Origin: Ursus arctos | Lineage: Eukaryota > Chordata > Mammalia > Carnivora > Ursidae | Assembly: GCF_023065955.2 (NCBI RefSeq) | Contig: NW_026622997.1 | Location: 5,008,001-5,072,000 of the forward strand | Length of the DNA: 64,000 bases | Direction: 5' to 3' | Part shown: one piece after another, positions 55,368 through 64,000 of the stretch | Layout of the letters: every line of letters starts with the position of its first letter | Numbering within the stretch: position 1 is the first letter of the stretch | The notes under the pieces: model-generated | Told to the model about the DNA's origin: nothing | Database searches by the model: none | What the model saw: the letters and a program-made list of their open reading frames with translations, nothing else | Translations under genes and position numbers: made by a program

Positions 55368-58300
55368 ATGACATCATTAAAATCATATCTCTCAATAATC
55401 ACTCTCAATGTGAATGGCCTAAATGCTCCCATAAACTCCACAGGGTTGCAGATTGGATAAAAAGACATGACCCACCCATTTGCTGTCTACAAACGACTCA
55501 TTTTGAACCTAAAGATACATCTAGACTGAAAGTGAGGGGATGAAAAACCATTTTTCATGCCAATGGACCTCAAAAGAAAGCTGGGGTAGCAATTTTCATA
55601 TCAGACAGATTAGATTTTAAACTAAAGACTGCTGTTAGAGATACAGAAGGACACTATATTATTCTTAAAGGATGTATCCCACAAGTGGATATGACAATTA
55701 TAAATATCTATGCCCCCAAGAGGGGAGCAGCTAGATACACAAGCCAACTCTTAACCAGAATAAAGAGACATATAGATAATAATACCTTAATAGTAGGGGA
55801 CCTCAACACTCCACTCTCAGCAATAGATGGATCACTTAAGCAGAAAATCAACAAAGAAACAAGAGCTTTGCATGACATACTGGACCAGATGGACCTCATA
55901 GATATATATAGAACACTACACCCCAGAACAACAGAATACTCATTCTTTTTGAATGCACATGGAACGTTCTCCAGAATAGACCATATACTGGGTCAAAAAC
56001 AGGTCTCAACCAATACCAAAAGACTGAGATTATTCCCTGCATATTCTCAGACCACAATGCTTTGAAACTGGAACTCAATCACAAGGAAAAATTTGGAAGA
56101 AACTCAAACACTTGGAAACTAAGAACCATCCTGCTTAAGAATAATTGGGTAAACCAGGATATTAAAAATCAGTTTACACAATTTTTGGAGACCAATGAGA
56201 ATGAAAACACATCAGTCCAAAACCTATGGGACACTGCAAAGGCGGTCCTAAGGGGAAAATACATAGCCATCCAAGCCTCACTCAAGAGAATAGAAAAATC
56301 TAAAATGAGGGGCGCCTGGGTGGCACAGCGGTTAAGCGTCTGCCTTCGGCTCAGGGCGTGATCCTGGCGTTATGGGATCGAGCCCTGCATCAGGCTCCTC
56401 CGCTGTGAGCCTGCTTCTTCCTCTCCCACTCCCCCTGCTTGTGTTCCCTCTCTCGCTGGCTGTCTCTATCTCTGTCGAATAAATAAATAAAATCTTTAAA
56501 AAAAAATCTAAAATGCAGTTTTTGTATTCTCACCTCAAGAAGCTGGAGCTGGAACAGAAGCACAAGCCTAACCCATGCACGAGAAGGCAGTTGATCAAGA
56601 TTAGAGCAGAGATCAATGAATTAGAAACCACTCTCGCCACTATTATTCAACATAGTACTAGAAGTCCTTGCAACAGCAATCAGACAACAAAAAGGGATCA
56701 AAGGTATCCAAATCGGCAAAGAAGAAGTCAAACTGTCTCTCTTCTCAGATGACATGATACTCTATATGGAAAACCCAAAAGAATCCACTCCCAAACTATT
56801 AGAAGTTATAGAGCAATTCAGTAATGTGGCGGGATACAAAATCAATGCTCAGAAATCAGTTGCATTTCTATACACGAATAATGAGACTGAAGAAAGAGAA
56901 ATTAGGGAATCCACCCCATTTACAATAGCACCAGAAACCATATGTTACCTTGGAATTAACTTAACCAGAGACGTAAAGGACCTATATTCTAGAAACTATA
57001 AATCACTCTTGAAAGACATTGAAGAAGACACAAAAAGATGGAAAAATATTCCATGCTCATGGATCGGAAGAATTAACATAGTTAAAATGTCCATGCTACC
57101 CAGAGCAATCTACACTTTCAATGCTATCCTGATCAAAATACCAATGACATTTTTCAAAGAACTGGAAAAATTGGCCTTAAATTTGTATGGAACCAGAAAA
57201 GGCCCCGAATCGCCAAGGAACTGTTGAAAAGGAAAAACAAAGCTGGGGGCATCACAATGCCGGATTTTGAGCTGTACTACAAAGCTGTGATCACAAAGAC
57301 AGCATGATACTGACACAAAAACAGACACATAGAGCAATGGAACAGAATAGAGAACCCAGAAATGGACCCTCGGCTCTTTGAGCAACTAATCTTTGATAAA
57401 GCAGGAAGAAACATCCAGTGGAAAAAAGACAGTCTCTTCAGTAAATGGTGTTGGGAACATTGGACAGCTACATGCAAAAGAATGAAACTTGACCACTCTC
57501 TCACACCATACACAAGGATAAACTCCAAATGGATGAAAGACCTCGATGTGAGACAGGAATTCATCAAAATCCTAGAGAAGAACATAGGCAGCAACCTCTA
57601 TGACATCGCCCAAAGCAACCTTTTTCATGACACATCTCCAAAGGCAAGAGAAACAAAAGATAAAATGAACTTGTGGGACTTCATCAAGATAAAAAGCTTC
57701 TGCACAGCCAAGGAAACAGTCAAAAAAACTAAGAGGCAGCCCACAGAATGGGAGAAGATATGACACTACAGATAAAAGACTGGTATCCAAGATCTACAAA
57801 GAACTTCTCAAACTCAATACACGTGAAACAAATACATCATAAAATGGGCAGAAGATATGAACAGACACTTTTCCAATGAAGACATACAAATGGCTAACAG
57901 ACACATGAAAAAATGTTTAGCATCATTAGCCATCAGGGAAATTCAAATCAAAACCACCTTGAGATTCCACCTTACACCAGTTAGAATGGCAAAAATTGAC
58001 AAGGCAGGAAACAACAAATGTTGGAGAGGATGTGGAGAAAGGGGATCCCTCTTACACTGTTGGTGGGAATGCAAGTTGGTATAGCTACATTGGAAAACAG
58101 TGTGGAGGTCCCTCAAAAAGTTAAAAATAGAGCTACTCTATGACCCAGCAATTGCACTACTGGGTATTTACCCCAAAGATACAGACATAGTGAAGAGAAG
58201 GGCCATATGCACCCTGATGTTCATAGCAGCATGGTTCACAATAGTTAAATTGTGGAAGGAGCCGAGATGCCCTTCAACTGATGACTGGATTAGGAAGATG

Positions 58301-58459
58301 TGGTCCATATATACAATGGAATATTACTCAGCCATCAAAAAGAATGATTACACAACATTTGCAGCAACATGGACAGGACTGGAGGAGATTATGCTAAGTG
58401 AAATAAGTCAAGCAGAGAAAGACAATTATCATATGGTTTAACTCACTTATGGAACATAA
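55368..58459 (+). pseudogene. L1 ORF2 pseudogene (element 2) with SINE and internal deletion
   Basis: ATG at 55368 (TSLKSYLSIITLNVNGLNAP). Endonuclease pieces follow: 55685-56065 includes IINIYAPKRGAARYTSQLL and LNTPLSAIDGS. A SINE sits at 56308. At about 56632 the frame jumps from early RT text (AGATCAATGAATTAGAAACC) straight to the region before the catalytic site (TATTATTCAACATAGTACTA), a loss of about 0.9 kb against element 1. The catalytic block reads SDDMILY, with S in place of A. The longest remaining pieces are 56754-57227 and 57362-57763. An early stop lies at 58439 and the normal end is at 58457-58459. Confidence 0.93.
56308..56501 (+). mobile_element. Carnivore SINE inside L1 number 2 ORF2
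   Basis: GGGGCGCCTGGGTGGCACAG, CGTGATCCTGGCGTTATGGG, (TC)n, GAATAAATAAATAAAATC and an A-tail: the youngest-looking SINE in the window. Perfect 14-bp TSD AAAAATCTAAAATG at 56294-56307 and 56502-56515. Confidence 0.97.
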
Positions 58460-58800
58460 GAAATAGGAAGATAGGTAGGAGAAGGAAGGGAAGAGTGAAG
58501 AGGGTGTAAACAGAAGGGGGAATGGAGCATGAGAGACTATGGACTCTGGGAAGCAAACTGAGGTCTTCAGAGGGGAGGGAGGTGGGGGATTGGGATAGGC
58601 CGGTGATTGGTATTAAGGAGGGCACATATTGCATGGTGCACTGGGTGTTATACGCAAATAATGAATCATGGAACATTGCATCAAAAACTGGGGATGTACT
58701 GTATGGTGACTAATATAACAAAATAAAAATTATAAAAAAAGAAGAGTAAAAACAGAGAGATGGAGAAGATGGCAAAAGCAAGATTCAAATCTGGAGCTAT

Positions 58801-59065
58801 CTGAACACATGTATACCCTATCCTGCCCATTTAATCTTTGTCTTCTCACTTCCATCTGCTGTATTCCTGCTTCATATCTCTCATTTGGGCAGAAAATATA
58901 TCCCGCAATACCAGCTTTGTGACCCCACCACAATTATCTGAGCATTTATGCCTCACCACCAGACATCACTCTTGCCTCTCTTGAATGAGTAACCACATCC
59001 TAGCCAGGCTAGTGTGACCACCACTCTGCCCCCACTCTCCTGAGTTCCAAGTCACCCTGCAAGTT
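58801..59065. other. Single-copy DNA, nothing recognised
   Basis: No gene or repeat recognised. Confidence 0.4.
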
Positions 59066-59170
59066 AAAAGGTATTATATGCAAAGAATGAATCATCGAAC
59101 TTTGCATCAGAAACCAGGGATGTACTGTATGGTGACTAACATAATATAATAAAAAAAATTAAAAAAAAAT
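59066..59170 (+). mobile_element. Very short 5'-truncated L1 3' end
   Basis: TTATATGCAAAGAATGAATC, AACTTTGCATCAGAAACCAG, GATGTACTGTATGGTGACTA, CATAATATAATAAAAAAAAT. No convincing TSD. Confidence 0.92.
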
Positions 59171-59442
59171 AAGGACCCTTCCCTTCTCTGCTTCACATCA
59201 TTCCATTGGGCCTCCAGCCCTGAGTCCCATGATTCTATTAACACTGGCCCACTCACTCACCCACCCCAGATGATGCAGTCTTTAGCAGGGAAGTAAATTT
59301 GGGAAGGATGAGAAAGAGGTAGGTGTTGGATAGCATGAGTCAGTCCTTGTGACTCATCTTGCAAAGCCCCATATATGGGGCGTAACCTCCTCTGTGGGGC
59401 ACTAACTCTGACCTTTCATTTCTATTGCTTCAGGTGAGAAGC

Positions 59443-59672
59443 AATGTGACATGGTGCTTAGAGCACAGGCTCGGCTGTCACAGGGAGCTAAGCTCATAGC
59501 TGAGCTCTGTGTGTACTATGAGACTTAGGCCATTTACCCAAATGCTACATCATTTGTGAAATGGGAATAATGTCTTTTAGCAGGATCATCATGAGGATCA
59601 GATAAAAAAAAAACTTATTTGGCATGTCTCCCATTACTGAATTTCAATAGATGGTAGTTATTATTATGTTTG
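59443..59672 (+). repeat. MIR SINE
   Basis: ATGGTGCTTAGAGCACAGGC, CTGAGCTCTGTGTGTACTAT, TGAGACTTAGGCCATTTACC, TCATTTGTGAAATGGGAATA and TGGTAGTTATTATTATG form a nearly complete MIR. Confidence 0.88.
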
Positions 59673-60055
59673 CCTTTGTTATTATTTTCTCTCAAAAAAT
59701 GGGATTGAGTAGCAGCAAAACATTTACATGCTGGCCACAGTACTATATCCTGTGATGAGGGGTCACAGTAATAACATTGAGCTGCCTCAGAGGCCAGTTG
59801 GGATGATTTTGGTTCTTCCTATTTTTCTCAGATCTCTTCACTCCTGACCCCCAGCTCCTTCCTAATGAAAGGTAGGCATTTCTCTGAAAGAGAAGTCAGT
59901 CTGTGTGCTTGAAGTGAAGAGAAGCCCTTTTCATACCCTGGATTAAAGACCCCAGCACTCGGGCCTCTGTACGATGGGCCTGTGCTACACCACGCCTTCC
60001 ATACAATGCTCTCTTTCAAATTTGAGTCCCCTTTCACATGTGCAGTGAAGCGACT
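59673..60055. other. Single-copy DNA; downstream flank of the LTR-like element
   Basis: No gene recognised. The 87-codon minus-strand frame at 59828-60091 has no known relatives. The boundary of the LTR-like element on this side is uncertain. Confidence 0.4.
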
Positions 60056-60755
60056 TCTGACATTAACTACCTGAACTTGTCTAAACCTCACAGGTGAAGG
60101 GCACTATCCCTCCCAAGACTGCCTCACTTCTGACATTAGCCACAAGCTCCAGAACCCCCAGACCACCTGCACATCTGGCCACCTGGCTACAAATTCAGAG
60201 GTTCTCATAACCCCCCAGGTTCAATAATTCACTAGAATGACTCATAGAACGCAGGAAAATGCTGTATACATGATTATAGTTTTATTATAAAGGATATAAA
60301 TCAGGGCTAGACCAAGGACCTGGATAAAGTCCTAGACACAGAGCTTCTGTGCCCTCTCCCCATGTCCTCAGGATGTACCACCTTCCTGGCACATTGATGT
60401 GTTTACCAAACAGGAAGCTCCACTGAGTCCTGGGGTCCAGAGTTTTTATTGGGGCCTCATCCCATAGGCACAACTGATTGAATCATTGGCCATGAGATTG
60501 ACTCAATCATCTCTAGCTCCCTTCCACTCTCCAGAGGTTAGGATGACCTCACATGACTCAAAGCCCCAATCCTCTAATGACATTGTTGGTCTTTCCAGCA
60601 TGGCCACTGCCATCCTGATGTATTTAGCTACCACCAGGAGTCACTTCATCAGCATAAACTACCAGGGACCACCAGAAATAACAAAAATACTCCATCACTG
60701 GGAAAGTTCCCTCCCAGGAACTTGGATAAAGGCCAAGCAGATTCTTTATTAGGCA
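60056..60755 (-). mobile_element. ERVL-type solo LTR, minus strand
   Basis: On the minus strand: AATGATTCAATCAGTTGTGC, ATGAGGCCCCAATAAAAACT (polyadenylation-like signal), ACACATCAATGTGCCAGGAA, ATCCTTTATAATAAAACTAT, TGCGTTCTATGAGTCATTCT, AGTGAATTATTGAACCTGGG and GTAGCCAGGTGGCCAGATGT. This order matches a common mammalian ERVL-class LTR. Length is about 0.7 kb. No internal retroviral genes are present. Subfamily not assigned. Confidence 0.68.
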
Positions 60756-60839
60756 GGAGGAGTGTGTGTGTCTACATGTCTAAATGTTCATGAATGCACA
60801 CATGCACACATGCCCCATCATCCAAAGAATAAAAACCAT

Positions 60840-61185
60840 CTCTTCTTAGCATACCATGCCAAGTCCTTAATTACCTGGCCTCATTTTGCTTTCCTAGCTC
60901 CCCTTCCTGCCACACTGAAGTCCTCACTATTTCCTGGACACCAAGCCCCTTTATGACTTCCAGGATGCACCTCCTACTTTCATTGCCTCACATGAGGCTC
61001 CTTCATAAGGCCAACATTCATGGGCCTTCTCAGGTAAGCTCTCCCCAGTGCCTCTGAGCAGGGCTGATTGTTTAATCTTTTGTGTAGCCAAAGCTCTTTG
61101 ATCTTATTTCTGTAGTCATAATACTCTTACTTTTCTATTTAACTTAATAGTTTTCTCCACTTAATCTTTAAGCCTGTGTATATAT
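60840..61185 (+). repeat. L2-like relic
   Basis: CATACCATGCCAAGTCCTTA, TAATTACCTGGCCTCATTTT, TGATCTTATTTCTGTAGTCA and AATAGTTTTCTCCACTTAA are in L2 3' order, diverged. Confidence 0.5.
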
Positions 61186-62440
61186 TAAAATGTGTTTTCT
61201 TGGCTACAAGTAACAGTAAAACCTGGCTTAAAGCATGAAGATATTTCTAGTTTACTTAAGAAGTCCAGAGATAGCTGAGCCCAAGGTGTTTCAGCCACCC
61301 AGTGATGCTGTTAAGGACTAGCTTATTTTTGTCCTTCTACCCTGCCATGCTTGGAGAGTTGGGCTTTCTACCAAGTGTAGAACAAACAACAGCAACAGAA
61401 AAAAGCAAGGTTCCAGCTTGTAAATATTTTTTAAGATGAATGTACTTTATAACTAAACTATATCATGATGATTTACTATGGCTTAATAGTTTTCAAACTT
61501 TTAGAGCAAACAAACTTTAATGTCAAAAAAATTCTGTTTTTTTTTTCATTCTGAGGGTCAGTATAAAACAAAAATAATCCATTTTCCATCCAAAAGTGAC
61601 TTGCACCACACACTTTTTGGCTCATTTCTGTTTTTTTCTCACCCATAAGCACTTTCTTTGGAGATTGACAGGGGAACAGAACAGAATTAAATAATAAACT
61701 TTTGCAACCTTATTTTTTTCAAAGATGCAATTTCTCCCAAACCCTCAATGTGTGGTGCCCTTGTTAAAGTAATTCTTAGACTCTAAGGCCGTGTCAGTGG
61801 AATCTCAGCAACCACATTCTGGAAAGCACAGGTTGAAGAGCCTTCTTTCCATGCTGCCTGTGTTGGAAGAAGGGCAAGACAGAAGATGCACATCAGAAGT
61901 TGTGCCCAAGAAACCAAAGGACTAAGGGGACGGTTTGCACCCCACCCCCACAATATCTAAATGTAGAGGGGGGCTCAGGCAGGCCATGGTGATGATATGT
62001 GAACCTATTTTCACTTCCCTGCTGCCAGGTGAATCCAAGCCAGTTTCAATGGTTTTGACAATGAAACTTACCTTGGTGTGTGTGGTTTGGCTTTGTTCTT
62101 CAGATTTTGATGTTCCCCAAGGTCAAATTGAAACCCTCAAACTGGTGTCTTATAATAGGCTGACTCTTATAAAGTAATGTAATGTATGTGTAATGTAATG
62201 TGTGCTTCAAATTCATGTCAACCGAAATCAGTGGGCTTCTTACAGCTGAACAGGACCCACCTCCTTGACCAGAAACTCCTTGGAGTCATGAACTAACAAG
62301 TTGGCCCTTGTGTTCAGTGCTGACTCAGAATGAAGGACATCTTGAACCTCAAAATAAACTCCATTCACTTTAGACCCTGTCCCTTTAAACATGTTTCCAA
62401 TATACAGAGATGGTATAAATCCTTCACATTTATACTAAAA
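61186..62440. other. Mostly single-copy DNA with a possible old repeat
   Basis: 61190-61380 and 61790-62060 (GGCTACAAGTAACAGTAAAA, TCCAGAGATAGCTGAGCCCA, CAGGCCATGGTGATGATATG) may be parts of one ancient element, split by AT-rich sequence at 61430-61760. I cannot name it. No gene supported. Confidence 0.4.
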
Positions 62441-62448
62441 TGAGATCA

Positions 62449-62451
62449 TTA

Positions 62452-62490
<39 letters not shown>

Positions 62491-62500
62491 ACAAACACAT
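62449..62500 (+). repeat. (AAAT)n microsatellite
   Basis: About ten ATAA units followed by AACA/CATA variants. Confidence 0.95.
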
Positions 62501-62574
62501 AAACACCCACACACATATAAATATATAACATATATACATCCATACATATGTTTATATATGTGTGTTTACATATA

Positions 62575-63410
62575 TGGTTCTGAATCTCAAATTTTCATTT
62601 AACAATATGACTTGTAGAACTTCCCATATCAGCATATTTAGATCTACCTCATTCTGTTTAATAGCTGCAAAATATTCCATAGCATGTATATATTTTAATT
62701 TATCATGTCATCTTTTTCCTCCTCCCCAACTATTTTGGCCCTACAAATAATGCTGCAATAAACATCCTTGTATATAGATATCTATAGATAGATGATGGAA
62801 ATGATGATGATAGATAGATAGATGACAGACAGACAGAGATGTACTTAAAAACCCATATCCATAGAGTAAATTGCCTGGAAAAGGATATATGGATTTTAAA
62901 TTTTGATAGCAATTGCCCACCAAACTCATTGTACAAATTTACCTTCACACCAGTTTCACCAGAGACTGCTTGGTAAACTCCACCAATGCCAAATTTTATC
63001 AAGCTTTATTGGGTGACAATGGTATATAGGTAGCCATTTATACCACATTGTTGTTTTGATTTGCATTTCTTTAATTATGAGTGTAACTGAAAATTCTGTC
63101 CCATGTGTGATGACTGGTTGCATTTTTATTGCCAGGAACTAGCTATTAAAAACCCGTTTTTTAAATAGAATTATCCACCTTTTTCTAACTGATATGACAG
63201 AGTTCGTTGTACAGTAAAGAAAGAATCCCATGGTCTATCATATGTTGAAAAATTGTATCTTTTGGCTTTGTGTATTTTTATGTAAAAATTTAATTTCTTT
63301 TGAAAAGCTAATCAATATTTTCCTTCACTATTTCCTGACCTTCTCCTTCATCAAGATTATTTTTGAAATCAGCTATCTTTTCTTAGAACTTACTGTTATG
63401 ACTAATTGCA
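62575..63410 (-). mobile_element. Old L1 (L1M/HAL1-like), minus strand
   Basis: Plus-strand text AATAATGCTGCAATAAACAT, AAAAGGATATATGGATTTTA, GATAGCAATTGCCCACCAAA, TTGTTGTTTTGATTTGCATT and TCTATCATATGTTGAAAAAT follows a reversed old L1 ORF2/3' region. A (GATA)-rich microsatellite is embedded at about 62790-62835. Confidence 0.75.
62776..62838 (+). repeat. (GATA)n/(GACA)n microsatellite inside L1
   Basis: TAGATAGATGATGG, GATAGATAGATAGATGACAG and ACAGACAGAG. Confidence 0.88.
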
Positions 63411-63527
63411 ATATATAAAACACCTTTTAACAGATGGTGGTTATTAATTCACAAATTCAGTGATTCCTAGGTGATGTTCCTGTGCAACATTCAGCGGTTG
63501 CAGGTGAACTTTTATTCTTTTTTTAAT

Positions 63528-64000
63528 TTTTTTATTTTAATGTTTTTTTATTATATTATGTTAGTCACCATACAGTACATCCCTGGTTTCTGATGTAAAG
63601 TTCGATGATTCATTAGTTGCGTATAACACCCAGTGCACCATGCAATATGTGTCCTCCCCACCACCCATCACCAGCCTATCCCATTCCCCCACCCCCCTCC
63701 CCTCTGAAGCCCTCAGTTTGTTTCTCAGAGTCCATAGTCTCTCATGCTTCATTCCCCCTTCCGATTACCCCCCCTTCTTTATCCCTTTCTTCCCCTACCG
63801 ATCTTCCTAGTTCTTATGTTCCATAGATGAGAGAAATCATATAATAATTGTCTTTCTCTGCTTGACTTATTTCACTTAGCATTATCTCCTCCAGTGCCAT
63901 CCATGTTGCAGCAAATGTTGAGAACTTGTTCTTTCTGATAGCTGAGTAATATTCCACTGTATATATGGACCACAGCTTCTAAATCCATTCATCTGTTGAA
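63528..64000 (-). mobile_element. Young L1 3' end, minus strand, continues beyond the window
   Basis: Plus-strand reverse of the young L1 3'UTR: TTTTTTATTATATTATGTTA, GTCACCATACAGTACATCCC, CCAGTGCACCATGCAATATG, CCCCCACCCCCCTCCCCTCT and CATAGTCTCTCATGCTTCAT. Then comes the end of ORF2 (GACTTATTTCACTTAGCATT, GAGTAATATTCCACTGTATA). It is close in sequence to the nested L1s at 50457 and 54577. Confidence 0.96.

Larger units (their letters stand above)
52813..58743 (+). mobile_element. Near-full-length L1 number 2 with TSD
   Basis: Complete L1 order: 5'UTR (52813-53821), ORF1 relic, ORF2 relic and young 3'UTR with A-rich end. A perfect 12-bp TSD, AGTAAAAACAGA, is at 52801-52812 and 58744-58755, inside a MIR. 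It carries a nested L1 in ORF1 (54577-55133), a SINE in ORF2 (56308-56501) and an internal ORF2 deletion of roughly 0.9 kb. It is the younger of the two large L1s, judging by its 3'UTR and fewer mutations. Confidence 0.95.
52685..58800 (-). repeat. MIR SINE, minus strand, split by L1 number 2
   Basis: Left part 52685-52812 (GAATGCCTATTTTGTGCCAG, CACCAACTCTATGAAGTAGA, ACTTTAGAGATTAAGCATAG) and right part 58744-58800 (GAGAGATGGAGAAGATGGCA, AGCAAGATTCAAATCTGG) join into one continuous reversed MIR once the L1 is removed. Confidence 0.82.

Noticed and set aside
45098..58743. The two large L1s as currently active elements
   Set aside because: Both have broken ORF1 and ORF2 through stops, frameshifts, nested insertions and, in the second, an internal RT deletion.
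1..64000. A previously undescribed multi-gene system
   Set aside because: No cluster of host or mobile genes beyond L1, SINE, LTR and DNA-transposon relics can be supported from the sequence.

Overview
The window looks like gene-poor nuclear DNA from a caniform carnivoran, most likely a bear or giant panda. The main evidence is the family of about 200-bp tRNA-derived SINEs (GGCGCCTGGGTGGC..., an internal CTGCCTTCGGCTCAGGGCG segment, a (TC)n region, then AATAAATAAATAAAATCTT and an A-tail), together with L1 elements whose 3' ends read GATGTACTGTATGGTGACTAACATAATATAATAAAAA. The species call is inference from SINE and L1 style, not from a search. I could not support any protein-coding host gene, rRNA, functional tRNA, CRISPR array or bacterial-type operon. 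Every long open frame I could assign belongs to a decayed L1; the others are short, resemble no family I know and lie in non-coding or repeat DNA.

Layout. 1-4.1 kb: an L1 ORF2/3'UTR entering from the left edge and split by a SINE, then an older L1 3' end split by an opposite-strand L1 fragment. 4-18.4 kb: mostly single-copy DNA with scattered SINEs, L1 3' ends, MIR/L2 relics, an AT-rich satellite-like block near 12 kb and a MaLR-like LTR near 14.5 kb. 18.4-21.5 kb: an L1 cluster including a twin-primed (5'-inverted) L1. 21.5-45 kb: mostly single-copy DNA with MIR, L2 and MER relics, a three-layer nested repeat at 25.5-26.7 kb, a tRNA-Gly-like fragment at 26.9 kb and a strong 80-bp hairpin at 27.5 kb. 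45.1-58.7 kb: two near-full-length L1s in tandem, each carrying 5'UTR, ORF1, ORF2 and 3'UTR, and each itself invaded by a younger 5'-truncated L1. The second lies inside a MIR with a clean 12-bp target-site duplication (TSD). 58.8-64 kb: an L1 3' end, a MIR, an ERVL-like LTR, an L2-like relic, an old L1 and a young minus-strand L1 leaving the right edge.

The interest here is the record of L1-driven retrotransposition: insertion order can be read from nested TSDs, with one twin-priming inversion, one possible 3' transduction, shared 5'-truncation points and 5'UTR tandem repeats. I did not find a convincing novel biological system. Family names for old repeats come from remembered consensus features and should be checked with RepeatMasker and a carnivore library.
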